Assembly (NCBI RefSeq): GCF_001552175.1
Contig: NZ_BCQR01000125.1
Location: forward strand, 1 to 37,339
Source: Actinomadura kijaniata NBRC 14229
Lineage (GTDB): Bacteria > Actinomycetota > Actinomycetes > Streptosporangiales > Streptosporangiaceae
DNA: 37,339 bases
Reading direction: 5' to 3'
This document shows positions 14,787-22,794 of the stretch, in pieces. The position numbers were made by a program, and so were the translations under genes. Numbering within the stretch: position 1 is the first letter of the stretch; each line of letters begins with the position of its first letter. The notes under the pieces were generated by a model, which was given only the letters and a program-made list of their open reading frames with translations, did no database searches and was not told the origin of the DNA.

Positions 14787-16316
14787 ATGTCCGCCTCCAC
14801 GTCGGCGGAGGCCGACCCCGCCGCCGACGTCACCCCCGACGGCCCGCCCCCGATCCGCTGGCGTCCGCTCCTGGTCATCGGCGGCGCGCTGGGCGTGCTG
14901 CTGGTCGCGCTCTCCCCCTGGTACGGCTACCACCGCGACGAGCTGTACTTCCGTGTCGCCGCACGCCACCTGGCCTGGGGCTACCCCGACCAGCCCGCGC
15001 TGGTGCCGCTGCTGGCCCGGGCGCTGACCGAGGTGTTCGGGGACTCCCTGGTGGCGCTGCGGACGCCGTCGGCGCTGGCGGCCGGGGCGGGCGTGGTGAT
15101 CGCCGGGCTGACCGCGCGGGAGCTGGGCGGTGACCGGCGCGCGCAGCTCATGACGGCCGGGGCGTTCGCGGCCGGGCCGTTCCTCGTCGCGAGCGGCCAC
15201 CTGCTGTCGACCGCGACGTTCGACCTGCTGGTCTCCACCGCCATCGTGTGGCTGGCGGTGCGCTGGGCCCGCACCCGCGACCACCGGCTGTTCCCGGTGA
15301 TCGGCGTCCTGGCGGCGGTGGCGGGCAACATCAAGTACCTGGCCGCCCCGCTGCTGGCCGCCCTCGTCGTGGGCCTGCTGGTCACCGGCCCGCGCGACTT
15401 CGTGCGCCGCCCGGCGCTGTGGGCGGGGGCCGCCATCGCCGCGCTCGGCACCGCGCCCGGCCTGGTGTGGCAGGCCCGGCACGGCTGGCCGCAGCTGGAG
15501 ATGGCCGACCAGATCGCCGCCGAGGGCGACTTCGGCGGTCGGCTCGGATTCGTCCCGTTCCAGATCGTGCTGAGCGGGACCGTGCTCGCGGTGCTGTGGA
15601 TCTACGGCCTGGTGCGGCTGCTGCGCTCCCCGGACCTGCGCCCCTACCGCTTCCTGGCGTACGCCTACCTGCTGCTGAACGCGGTGTTCCTCGTCACCGC
15701 GGGCAAGCCGTACTACCTGGCGGGCCTGTGGGCGGCGCTGTGGGCGGCGGGCGCGGTGGAGATCGAACGCCGTGGCGCGCCGCGCGGCGTGGGCTCGGCC
15801 GTCTCGGTTCCCGCCTACGCGATCGTCGGCGCGATGACCGTGCTGACGACGCTGCCGGTCTACCCGGTCGCCTGGCTGAAGAACACCCCGCAGCCCGCGA
15901 TCAACGCCGACGCCGCCGAGACGGTCGGCTGGCCGAGGTTCACCGCCGAGATCGCCCGCGTGCACCGGTCGCTGCCGCCGGACGAACGCGCCCGCGCCAC
16001 CATCCTGACCTCCAACTACGGCGAGGCCGGGGCGATCGACCGCTACGGCCCGGCGCTCGGTCTGCCCCGCCCCCACAGCGGCCACAACGGCTACTGGCAC
16101 TTCGGCCGCCCCGCCGACACCGGCGGCCCGACGATCGTCGTGGGACCGGAGAGCGCCGCCCACCTGACCCGGTTCTGGACGCGGGTGACGGTCGCGGGCC
16201 GCATCGACAACGGCGTCGGCCTCGACAACGAGGAACAGGGCAAGCCCGTCTTCGTGTGCCGAGGCCAACGCGAGCCCTGGGCGCGGCTGTGGCCGCAGCT
16301 GCGGCGGCTGAGCTGA
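14787..16316 (+). CDS. GT39-type membrane glycosyltransferase (ArnT/PMT-like, GT-C fold)
   Basis: 509 residues. A short Ala/Asp-rich cytoplasmic tail is followed by the first membrane helix (28-44) and the first extracellular loop with the acidic GT-C pair Asp51-Glu52 in YGYHRDELYFRVAARHLAWG, then YPDQPALVPLLARALTEVFG, which is typical of ArnT-like bacterial proteins. About ten further hydrophobic segments follow, then a soluble C-terminal domain (about 365-509) with SNYGEAGAIDRYG and SGHNGYWHFG. Members use polyprenyl-phosphate sugars to modify lipids or proteins on the outer face of the membrane. The acceptor is not evident and no partner gene is nearby. It appears monocistronic. Confidence 0.9.
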   Translation: MSASTSAEADPAADVTPDGPPPIRWRPLLVIGGALGVLLVALSPWYGYHRDELYFRVAARHLAWGYPDQPALVPLLARALTEVFGDSLVALRTPSALAAGAGVVIAGLTARELGGDRRAQLMTAGAFAAGPFLVASGHLLSTATFDLLVSTAIVWLAVRWARTRDHRLFPVIGVLAAVAGNIKYLAAPLLAALVVGLLVTGPRDFVRRPALWAGAAIAALGTAPGLVWQARHGWPQLEMADQIAAEGDFGGRLGFVPFQIVLSGTVLAVLWIYGLVRLLRSPDLRPYRFLAYAYLLLNAVFLVTAGKPYYLAGLWAALWAAGAVEIERRGAPRGVGSAVSVPAYAIVGAMTVLTTLPVYPVAWLKNTPQPAINADAAETVGWPRFTAEIARVHRSLPPDERARATILTSNYGEAGAIDRYGPALGLPRPHSGHNGYWHFGRPADTGGPTIVVGPESAAHLTRFWTRVTVAGRIDNGVGLDNEEQGKPVFVCRGQREPWARLWPQLRRLS

Positions 16317-16332
16317 CCGGGAGGCCGGTCAG
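16313..16332. terminator. Perfect hairpin embedding both stop codons
   Basis: CTGACCGG (16313-16320), loop GAGG, CCGGTCAG (16325-16332): a perfect 8-bp stem with a tetraloop. The TGA of the GT39 gene is inside the left arm and that of the lipoprotein gene is inside the right arm. Convergent genes here share one compact bidirectional terminator. Confidence 0.65.
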
Positions 16333-16778
16333 GCGTACTGCAGGTCGGCCCGGGTGATGCCGGAGCCGTTCACGGTGAAGGCGTAGTGGGCCGCCCACCC
16401 GGCGCTGCCACCGGGAGCCCAGTGCACCAGCAGCTTCTGGTAGCCGCCGCGGCTCTCGACGATCCGGTTCACGGCGAGCCTGCCGCCGATGACCTCGCGG
16501 TCGGCCCAGGCGCGGATGGCGTCCCGGCCCCTGATCTCCCGGCTGACGTCGATGATGACGGCGTCGGGGGCGAACGCGGCGACCAGCGCGTCGAGGTTCC
16601 CGCCGTTGACGGCCTGGACGTAGGCGTTGGCGGGGCCGAGCAGCCCCGCGGGGGCCTGCGCGTTCGACGTCGGGAGCGACGACGGGGACGCCGCTCCCGA
16701 CGCCGCGGGCCCCTCCTCGGCCGAACACGCCGACAGCGCCACGGCCGCCGCCGCGAGCAGCGCGGGCAACGCCCTCAT
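16329..16778 (-). CDS. SnoaL/NTF2-like lipoprotein
   Basis: 149 residues from ATG 16778, which overlaps the upstream stop by one base (TGATG). A lipoprotein signal peptide runs to Cys18 (LLAAAAVALSAC). An Ala/Ser/Pro linker follows, then an NTF2-like domain: PANAYVQAVNGGNLDALVAA, FAPDAVIIDVSREIRGRDAI, RAWADREVIGG, and the strands YQKLLVHWAPGGSAGWAAHY, AFTVNGSGITRADLQYA. The fold holds small hydrophobic ligands or acts as a ketosteroid-isomerase-like or scavenger domain. It is third in the SDR-NmrA operon, suggesting a cell-surface ligand-binding companion to two cytoplasmic oxidoreductases. Function unknown. Confidence 0.85.
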   Translation of the reverse strand: MRALPALLAAAAVALSACSAEEGPAASGAASPSSLPTSNAQAPAGLLGPANAYVQAVNGGNLDALVAAFAPDAVIIDVSREIRGRDAIRAWADREVIGGRLAVNRIVESRGGYQKLLVHWAPGGSAGWAAHYAFTVNGSGITRADLQYA

Positions 16779-17611
16779 CAGCGGAACCTGTCCGCGTTCG
16801 CGCGGGCCCACTGCTCGAACGTGCGCGGCGGACGCCCCGTCACCTCCTCGACGGTCGGCCGCACCACCGACTCGTCCAGCGTCCCCTTGACGTAGAAGTC
16901 GAAGAACGCGTCCACGTACTCGACCGGCGTGGTCTTGAGCATCTCCTCGCGGGCCACGTCGTCGGGCTGGGCGTCCAGCACCAGGTCACGGCCCAGCACC
17001 TCGCCCAGGATCCGCAGCCGGTCGGCGGGCAGCAGCGCCTCGGGGCCGGTCGGCCAGTGGACGAGGCCCTCGTGCCCGTCGTCCAGCAGCGCCCGCGCGG
17101 CGACGTTCCCGATGTCGGCGGGGTCGACGGTGGCGATCGGCACGTTCGCGAACGGGACGCTCACCGTGTCCCCCTCCCTGAGCTGCGGGATCCACTGGAA
17201 GGTGTTCGACATGAACGCGCTGGGCCGCAGGAACGTCCAGGACAGCCCGGACTCGCGCACGGCCCGTTCCGACTCGGCCATGTAGCGGGTGACGGCGTTG
17301 TTCATGTCGCCGCTGGCCGCCGAGGTGCCCGACAGCAGCACCACCCGCTCGACGCCCTCGCGGCGCGCGGCGGCCAGCAGGTCGGCCATGCCGGGGTATC
17401 CCGGCAGCAGGAACAGGCCCTTCACGCCGCTCAGCGCGGGCGCCACGGTCTCGGGTTTCCCCAGGTCGCCCGCGACGTACTCGACCCCCGGCCGCGCCTC
17501 GACGCGGGAGGGGTCGCGGGTCAGCGCGCGCACCGGCACATCGGCCTCGGTCAGGGCGCGCGTCACTTCGGCGCCGATGTTTCCCGTCGCGCCGGTCACC
17601 AGAATCATCAT
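16778..17611 (-). CDS. NmrA-like NAD(P)-binding protein
   Basis: 277 residues. Start ATG 17611 follows AAGGAC; the adjacent ATG 17608 is an alternative. The N-terminus is the atypical-SDR dinucleotide motif ILVTGATGNIGAEV (G7xxGxxG). Downstream are VEYVAGDLGKPETV, VERVVLLSGTSA, SGLSWTFLRPSAFMSN and the cofactor-adjacent IATVDPADIGNVAARALL. The C-terminal end (TPVEYVDAFFDFYVKGTLDE, RPTVEEVTGRPPRTFEQWA) is the typical ending of the NmrA/HSCARG group. Such proteins act as NADP sensors or quinone reductases. It is the middle gene of an operon with an SDR (32-nt gap) and a lipoprotein (overlapping stop). Confidence 0.9.
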   Translation of the reverse strand: MMILVTGATGNIGAEVTRALTEADVPVRALTRDPSRVEARPGVEYVAGDLGKPETVAPALSGVKGLFLLPGYPGMADLLAAARREGVERVVLLSGTSAASGDMNNAVTRYMAESERAVRESGLSWTFLRPSAFMSNTFQWIPQLREGDTVSVPFANVPIATVDPADIGNVAARALLDDGHEGLVHWPTGPEALLPADRLRILGEVLGRDLVLDAQPDDVAREEMLKTTPVEYVDAFFDFYVKGTLDESVVRPTVEEVTGRPPRTFEQWARANADRFR

Positions 17612-17643
17612 CGTGTCCTTCGTGTGTCGTCGGAAAGCGGGCG

Positions 17644-18351
17644 TCACCAGGGCAGGGGGCGTCCGTCGCGGAAGAAACCGCCGGTGGGGCCGTCGTCGGG
17701 CAGGGTGGCGGCCCACACGATCCCGGCCGCGCCGTCGGCGACCGGACGTCCGCCGGGGCCGCCCATGTCGGTGGCGACCCAGCCTGGGCAGATCGCGTTG
17801 ACCAGGATCCGGTCGGCGTGCAGCTCGGCCGCCAGCATGCGGGTCAGGGCGTTGAGGGCGACCTTGGAGGCGTTGTAGGCGGGCGTGCCGCCGCCCATGT
17901 TGGTCAGGGAGGCGGCTTCGCTGGAGACGTTGACGATCCTCGGGTGGTCGCTCTCGCGCAGCAGCGGCAGCAGCGCCTGCACCAGGCGCCAGGGTCCGTA
18001 CAGGTTGGTCTCGGCGGCCTCGCGCACCACGTCCAGGTCGGCGTCGACGGCGCGCTGCCAGGTGTCGTAGGTGATGGCGGCGTTGTTGACCAGCACGTCC
18101 AGGCGGCCGAAGCGGGCGGCGGCCTCCTCGGCGGCGCGTTCGGCGTCGGCGGCGGAGGTGACGTCCAGGCGCAGCGGGACGGCCCCGGGACCGAGCGCGG
18201 CGGCCACAGCGGTGGCGGCGTCCAGGGAACGGGCCGTGGCGACGACGGTGTGACCGCGCGCCGCCAGCTGACGGGCGATCTCCCGGCCGATGCCGCGGTT
18301 GGCCCCGGTGACCAGAGCCACCGGGGCATGGCGATCTTCTTCGGTGCTCAC
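17644..18351 (-). CDS. Short-chain dehydrogenase/reductase
   Basis: 235 residues from GTG 18351. Classical SDR features are all present: cofactor motif TGANRGIG at 15-22, LDVT around 63, NNAAIT near 90, the catalytic Ser in IVNVSSEAAS, and YNASK (Tyr/Lys pair) followed by ICPGWVATDMGG. It resembles carbonyl-reductase-like SDRs that prefer NADPH. First gene of a three-gene operon and divergent from a LysR regulator 61 bp away, so LysR-controlled induction by an aldehyde, ketone or quinone is plausible. Confidence 0.93.
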   Translation of the reverse strand: MSTEEDRHAPVALVTGANRGIGREIARQLAARGHTVVATARSLDAATAVAAALGPGAVPLRLDVTSAADAERAAEEAAARFGRLDVLVNNAAITYDTWQRAVDADLDVVREAAETNLYGPWRLVQALLPLLRESDHPRIVNVSSEAASLTNMGGGTPAYNASKVALNALTRMLAAELHADRILVNAICPGWVATDMGGPGGRPVADGAAGIVWAATLPDDGPTGGFFRDGRPLPW

Positions 18352-18383
18352 CCGGACACTGTGCTTTCGGACTGTGCCAAACG

Positions 18384-18400
18384 TCCAATACCTGCTTGGA
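18384..18400. promoter_or_regulatory. Candidate LysR-binding site
   Basis: TCCAA (18384-18388) and TTGGA (18396-18400) form an inverted repeat with a 7-bp spacer in the short intergenic region between SDR and LysR genes. Dyads of this size with T...A ends are typical LysR boxes. Confidence 0.45.
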
Positions 18401-18412
18401 TAACCGGCGGCT

Positions 18413-19303
18413 ATGGATGCACATCTGCGCGATCTGCGCTACTTCGTGGCGGTCGCCGAGGAGCTCAGCTTCACGCGCGCCGCCGAACGGCTGTACCTGT
18501 CACAGCCCGCCCTCAGCAAGCAGATCCGGCAGCTCGAGGAGGGGCTGCGGGTCAGGCTGCTGGAACGCGACCACCGCACGGTCTCGCTCACCGAGCCCGG
18601 CCGGGTCCTGCTGGCGTCCGCGCGGGAACTGCTGGCCCGCTGGGACGAGACGCAGCGCGAGGTCAGCGACGCGGCGGCGGCCGAGGCCGCCGTGCTGACG
18701 GTCGGGCTGTCCACCAGCGTCGGCCGGGGGCTGCTGGCGGCGGCCCGCACGGGCTTCCTGCAACGCCGCCCCCACTGGCGCACGCGGATGCGGCACATCG
18801 GCTGGGAGGACGCCTCGGCGGGGCTGGCCGGCGGGGAGGTGGACGTGGCGTTCGTGTGGCTGCCGTTCACCGGCCAGGAGGCGTTCCACCTGAAGGTGGT
18901 GGCGCGCGAGCAGCGCTGGGTGGCCTTCCCCGAGGACCACTGGCTCGCCGGACGCGACCGGGTCGGCTTCGCCGAACTGCTGGACGAGCCGTTCCTCGCG
19001 CTGCCCGAGGGCGCCGGGCCGCTGCGCGACTTCTGGCTGGCGCTGCCCGAACGCGGCGGCCGCCCGGCGCGGATCGGCGCGGTCGTCGCCAACCCCGAGG
19101 AGACGTTCTCGGCCGTGGAGGAGGGCAGCGGCATCGTGCTGCTGGCGTCCGGGAACGCCGCGATCTACCGCCGTCCCGGTATCGGCGCCGTCCCCGTCAC
19201 CGGGATCGCCCCCTGCGAGCTGGCGCTGGCCTGGCGCGAGGGCGACCACCGCGTCGCCGTCCGCGACTTCGTCGACGCCGTCGACCCCGCCCCCGGCCCC
19301 TGA
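18413..19303 (+). CDS. LysR-family transcriptional regulator
   Basis: 296 residues. HTH at 1-60: LRDLRYFVAVAEELSFTRAA, ERLYLSQPALSKQIRQLEEG, LRVRLLERDHRTVSLTEPG. The substrate-binding domain follows from about 90 (VLTVGLSTSVGRGLLAAART) with the SGIVLLASGN segment near the end. Full length for the family. It is divergent from the SDR-NmrA-lipoprotein operon, its likely target, with a TCCAA-N7-TTGGA dyad between them. Confidence 0.93.
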   Translation: MDAHLRDLRYFVAVAEELSFTRAAERLYLSQPALSKQIRQLEEGLRVRLLERDHRTVSLTEPGRVLLASARELLARWDETQREVSDAAAAEAAVLTVGLSTSVGRGLLAAARTGFLQRRPHWRTRMRHIGWEDASAGLAGGEVDVAFVWLPFTGQEAFHLKVVAREQRWVAFPEDHWLAGRDRVGFAELLDEPFLALPEGAGPLRDFWLALPERGGRPARIGAVVANPEETFSAVEEGSGIVLLASGNAAIYRRPGIGAVPVTGIAPCELALAWREGDHRVAVRDFVDAVDPAPGP

Positions 19304-19311
19304 CCCGCAAC

Positions 19312-19349
19312 GGCGGCGGCCCGGCCGGGGAACCGACCGGGCCGCCGCC
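19312..19349. terminator. Strong bidirectional hairpin
   Basis: GGCGGCGGCCCGG (19312-19324) pairs perfectly with CCGGGCCGCCGCC (19337-19349), a 13-bp all-G/C stem with a 12-nt loop. It lies between the LysR stop and the stop of the convergent PGPGW gene. No T-tract. Confidence 0.7.
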
Positions 19350-19357
19350 ACGACGCG

Positions 19358-19663
19358 TCAGGCGTCGTTCTTGGAACGCTTGACCTTGCGCCACGCGGCG
19401 CGGAGGTAGCCGGTCAGCCTGTCGCTGGCGCGGCGCGCGGCGGGGTACTCGGTGCCGAGCAGGCCCAGCCCCGCCAGGATGGCCACCACTCCGGGGCCGG
19501 GCAGCACCATCATCACGATGCCCGCGATGATCAGTGCGATCCCGGCGACGGTGACCGCGACCTTGCGTGCCAGGCGCAGCGGTGACAGCGACCGGACGCC
19601 CGGCGACGGGGCGGGGTCGTCCCCGGTCGCGTCGACGGGGCGGCTGGGCGCGGTGACGGTCAA
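19358..19663 (-). CDS. Small PGPGW-type membrane protein
   Basis: 101 residues from a TTG at 19663, chosen because AAGGAG lies 6 nt upstream. The centre is two hydrophobic helices joined at MMVLPGPGVV (VAVTVAGIALIIAGIVMMV and GVVAILAGLGLLGTEYPAARR), the signature of PGPGW-domain transmembrane proteins. The N-terminus is Pro/Asp-rich and the C-terminus is basic and ends KVKRSKNDA. Function of the family is not known. Confidence 0.8.
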   Translation of the reverse strand: MTVTAPSRPVDATGDDPAPSPGVRSLSPLRLARKVAVTVAGIALIIAGIVMMVLPGPGVVAILAGLGLLGTEYPAARRASDRLTGYLRAAWRKVKRSKNDA

Positions 19664-19945
19664 CAGGTTCTCCTTCTGTTCGGTGCGTCCTGTCCTGTCA
19701 GACGCGCGAGGCGCACCGGGAGAGCCGGATCGGCGGTTTTGTGACCAGCGCCACAGGTCGTCCGGAACGCGGAGCGGTGGAGCCGGGACGCCCGCCACCA
19801 GAAGGGGATCCCCTCGCCGGACCCGGTGACGGGTATCTTCTCGGTCGCCATCTCCCCTTGCCACGCCCGATGTCCGTGACGACGTGCGCGAGATGATGCA
19901 CGCTCTCCTCGACACCGACTCGTCCCGGCCGGAGGGGAGCCCGAG

Positions 19946-21037
19946 GTGACGCGTCCGACCGCACCGGAGCTGGACCGCCGGTCCGTGCTGGCCCGGCGCG
20001 CGGAGGTCCAGGACCTGAGCTCGCCGACCCGGCGCGCGACCGACGTCCGGGGGCTGGGCGTGGGGCTCCAGGACACGCCGCGCGGGTCGGGTCTCGCGGG
20101 CGTGCGGGCGCGGACGGCGCAGCCCGCCGCCGAGGTGGGCCGGCTGCTCGACGGCGGTCCGCTGGTGCTGGCGATGACGGTGCGGGGCGCGCCGCACGTG
20201 CTGGCCCGTGCCGGGCTCGGGCTCGTCACCGCCGCGCTGGTCCCGCTCCAGGAGAGCGAGGCCGAGGAGGTGGCGACGGTGGCCGCCGCGATGCGCGCGG
20301 TGGCGGGCGGCCGACCGGTGTCCCGGCCCGCGCTGAGCGGGGCGCTGAACGACAGGGTGCCGGACACGTCGCGGAGCTGGTGCGAACGCTGCGGCGCGGT
20401 CCACGTGCGCGAGGAGCTGTTCCGCAGGGCGACGCTCCACGCCGGTCTGGAGCTGGACCCGAACGAGAGCTCCCCGGTGGTGTTCCGCCCCATCACCGGT
20501 GCCGCGGGCACCGAGCCCGAGGGCGCCGAGGCCAGGGCCGAGCTGGTGCGCCGCTTCGTTCACCTGCTGGGCGTGACACGCCCGGACGAGGTGGCGGCCT
20601 GGCTGGGGCACCGGCCCGGGGAGGCCAGGCGGCTGTGGGACCTGGTCGCCGGCGAGCTCCAGCCCGTCCAGGTGGAGGGCAGGCGCCGCTGGGCGCTGGC
20701 CTCCGACCTCGACGCGCTGCGCGGCGCGACGGGTTTCGAGGGCGTGCGGCTGCTCCCGCCCTCCGACCCCTACCTGCTGGGCGACCGCGCCCTGGTGGTG
20801 CCCGACCGCGCCCACCAGCGGCTGATCTGGCGCGCGGTGGCCAATCCCGGGGTGGTCCTCGCCGACGGGGAGATCGCGGGCCTCTGGCGGCACCGCATGA
20901 CGGGCCGCCGCCTGACGGTCGCGGTCACGCCGTTCGCGGTCCTGTCCTCCTCCCGGCGCGCGGGCGTCCGGGAGGAGGCCGAACGGGTCGCCGCCCTGCG
21001 CGGCGCGGACCGGGTCGAGCTGACCTTCGACTCCTGA
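19946..21037 (+). CDS. AlkZ-like winged-helix DNA-binding protein, second copy
   Basis: 363 residues from GTG 19946 with GGAGG upstream. It belongs to the same broad HTH_42 family as the gene at 5861 but to another branch: the N-terminal block reads RRAEVQDLSS, then LGVGLQDTPRGSGLAGVRAR, and the middle has an unusual SWCERCGAVHVREELFRRAT with a CxxC pair. The C-terminal part (LLPPSDPYLLGDRALVVPD, GVVLADGEIAGLWRHRMTGR, LTVAVTPF) is the conserved winged-helix block. At the catalytic-motif region it has Leu-Gln-Asp rather than QxQ. It probably binds DNA; glycosylase activity is unproven. The membrane-protein gene follows after 19 nt. Confidence 0.8.
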   Translation: MTRPTAPELDRRSVLARRAEVQDLSSPTRRATDVRGLGVGLQDTPRGSGLAGVRARTAQPAAEVGRLLDGGPLVLAMTVRGAPHVLARAGLGLVTAALVPLQESEAEEVATVAAAMRAVAGGRPVSRPALSGALNDRVPDTSRSWCERCGAVHVREELFRRATLHAGLELDPNESSPVVFRPITGAAGTEPEGAEARAELVRRFVHLLGVTRPDEVAAWLGHRPGEARRLWDLVAGELQPVQVEGRRRWALASDLDALRGATGFEGVRLLPPSDPYLLGDRALVVPDRAHQRLIWRAVANPGVVLADGEIAGLWRHRMTGRRLTVAVTPFAVLSSSRRAGVREEAERVAALRGADRVELTFDS

Positions 21038-21056
21038 GATACGGAAGGACCCGCCC

Positions 21057-21542
21057 ATGCGGCGAACGTGGAGTGTCCTGGCGTGCTTCGTCCCCCTGCT
21101 GGCGGGCGGCGCGTGGTACGTGCTCACCGCCGACTGGACGCTGCCGATCCTGCGTTTCGAGTTCGCCTGGAACGCCGAGACGGCCCGGCACCTGACCACC
21201 GGCCGGGAGGACGACTACCGGACCGCGCTGCACGCCGACTTCGCGTTCCTGGCCGGATACGCGGTGACGATCGCGGCGCTGTGCCTGCTCGCGGCGCGGC
21301 GCGAACGCGGGCGTGGAGTCCTGTGGCTCGGGGCCGCGGCCGGTGTCCTCGCCGCGCTGCTCGACGTCGTGGAGAACCTCCTGCTGCTGGACGGCCTCAC
21401 CGCGCTCCACCAGGGCACCGCCGGCGACCTGACGTTCCGGGGCGCGGCCCTGGCGGCGGCCGCGAAGTTCGCGCTGGTGATCCCGGCGGGGATCATCGCG
21501 TTGGAGGCCGCCTCTTCCGCCGCCTCCCGAACCCGCCGATAA
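21057..21542 (+). CDS. Small integral membrane protein, unknown function
   Basis: 161 residues from ATG 21057 with GGAAGG at good spacing. Four hydrophobic segments are visible: about 5-23 (VLACFVPLLAGGAWYVLTA), 64-80 (FLAGYAVTIAALCLLAARR), 89-105 (LWLGAAAGVLAALLDVVENL) and 128-147 (GAALAAAAKFALVIPAGIIA). The LLDVVENLLLL stretch puts acidic residues in a membrane helix, as in some small-molecule-binding membrane proteins. I do not recognise the family. Same strand and close spacing to both neighbours suggest one transcript with the AlkZ-like and Pcp-like genes. Confidence 0.75.
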   Translation: MRRTWSVLACFVPLLAGGAWYVLTADWTLPILRFEFAWNAETARHLTTGREDDYRTALHADFAFLAGYAVTIAALCLLAARRERGRGVLWLGAAAGVLAALLDVVENLLLLDGLTALHQGTAGDLTFRGAALAAAAKFALVIPAGIIALEAASSAASRTRR

Positions 21543-21579
21543 TGGCCGCGATCTTGTGAACGCGACCGAGGGAGAGAGC

Positions 21580-22794
21580 ATGACGGCGGCACGGATGACA
21601 GCGATGCTCGGGGCGACGGCCGCGCTGGCCGCGCTCGCGGCGCCCGCCCACGCCGCCTCCGCCGCGCCGCCGACCGTCGAGGAACAGCGCCTCGACCAGG
21701 CCGTTCCCCAGGAGATCCTGCGGCGTAGCGGCTTCGCCGGCGCCGCGCCCTCCTTCACCCGCGCCCTGGAGCGTGCCGGGTCCTACCGGGCCGCCGAGAA
21801 CGTCGTCGCCCGGCACGGCGAGCGGCTGTGGCGGCGCGCCGTGGACCGCGCCCAGGGCCGCGTGCCCGCCGGGGACCTGGACCGCGCCGACGACCGGCCG
21901 CTGTACTGGGCGCGGCTCGGCATGACCCGCGCGGTCCGCCGGTGGAACCCCTCGTTCGCCCTGTCGGACAGGGCCCGCGCGCGGCTGCTGGCGCGGCTGG
22001 AGCGCGCCTCGCGCGGCCAGGAGGACGTCGCCTACCCGCACCGCATGCGCAGGATCCTGGTCACCGGGTTCGACCCGTTCACCCTCGACCGCGACATCCG
22101 CATCGGCAACCCGTCCGGCGCGACCGCGCTCGCCCTGGACGGCACGGTGGTCCGCACCTCCCGGGGCCCGGCCCGGATCGAGACGATGACCTTCCCGGTC
22201 CGCTGGCGCGACTTCACCGACGGCATGGTCGAACGCGCGCTGCGCCCCCACCTGCCGCGCGTGGACCTGTTCACCACCGTCAGCCAGGGCCGTCCCGACC
22301 GGTTCGACGTCGAGCGCTTCAACGGCGCCTGGCGCGGCGGCTTCCCCGACAACGAGCGGGCCTCCAGCACCGGTCTCATCCCCGTCCGCGGCGCCCAGCC
22401 GCAGTGGACGGTCACCACCCTGCCGTACCGGGCGATGGTGGGGGCGGGCACCGGCCCGTTCCAGGTCATCGACAACACGCAGGTCACCGAGATCCCCGCC
22501 GGGGGCACCACCGAGGTCGTCCGCCCCGACGGCCCCACCCCCGGCTCCACGGCCCGCGCCGGGGCGGGCGGCAACTACCTGTCCAACGAGATCGCCTACC
22601 GCGCCACCCTGCTGCGCGACCGCCTCGGCCTGACCCGCCTGCCCGGCGGCCACCTGCACACCCCGGTGCTGCGCTTCGGCGACGGCAACACCGACCCGGG
22701 CACCGGAACGGTCACCGACCCGCAGTTCGAACGCAACCGCCGGGCGATCGTCACCCAGGCCCGCGACCTCATCACCGCGGCCGCCAACGCCTGA
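21580..22794 (+). CDS. Secreted pyroglutamyl-peptidase-like protein (C15 fold) with Cys-to-Ser change
   Basis: 404 residues from ATG 21580 (GAGGGAGAG just upstream; GTG 21556 is less likely). A signal peptide ends near AHAASA. Residues ~30-160 are a helical extension not found in ordinary Pcp enzymes (about 215 residues). The C15 domain begins ILVTGFDPFTLDRD, with NPSGATALALDG. The glutamate is kept: Glu245 in DRFDVERFNG. The catalytic-Cys block, A-G-T-x-x-C-N in Pcp, reads AGAGGNYLSNEIAYR with Ser335. The His is kept: His360 in GGHLHTP. So the triad would be Glu-Ser-His. It is either a serine variant or an inactive binding protein outside the cell. Confidence 0.8.
   Translation: MTAARMTAMLGATAALAALAAPAHAASAAPPTVEEQRLDQAVPQEILRRSGFAGAAPSFTRALERAGSYRAAENVVARHGERLWRRAVDRAQGRVPAGDLDRADDRPLYWARLGMTRAVRRWNPSFALSDRARARLLARLERASRGQEDVAYPHRMRRILVTGFDPFTLDRDIRIGNPSGATALALDGTVVRTSRGPARIETMTFPVRWRDFTDGMVERALRPHLPRVDLFTTVSQGRPDRFDVERFNGAWRGGFPDNERASSTGLIPVRGAQPQWTVTTLPYRAMVGAGTGPFQVIDNTQVTEIPAGGTTEVVRPDGPTPGSTARAGAGGNYLSNEIAYRATLLRDRLGLTRLPGGHLHTPVLRFGDGNTDPGTGTVTDPQFERNRRAIVTQARDLITAAANA

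Noticed and set aside
13386..16268. Very long minus-strand open frame (960 codons) across the MFS and GT39 genes
   Set aside because: It is an antisense shadow caused by high GC third positions; the real genes have clear family motifs and the frame's product is low-complexity Arg/Gly/Ala.
19698..19964. 88-codon minus-strand frame between PGPGW and AlkZ-like genes
   Set aside because: Arg/Pro-rich low-complexity product, no ribosome binding site, overlaps the start of the AlkZ-like gene on the other strand.
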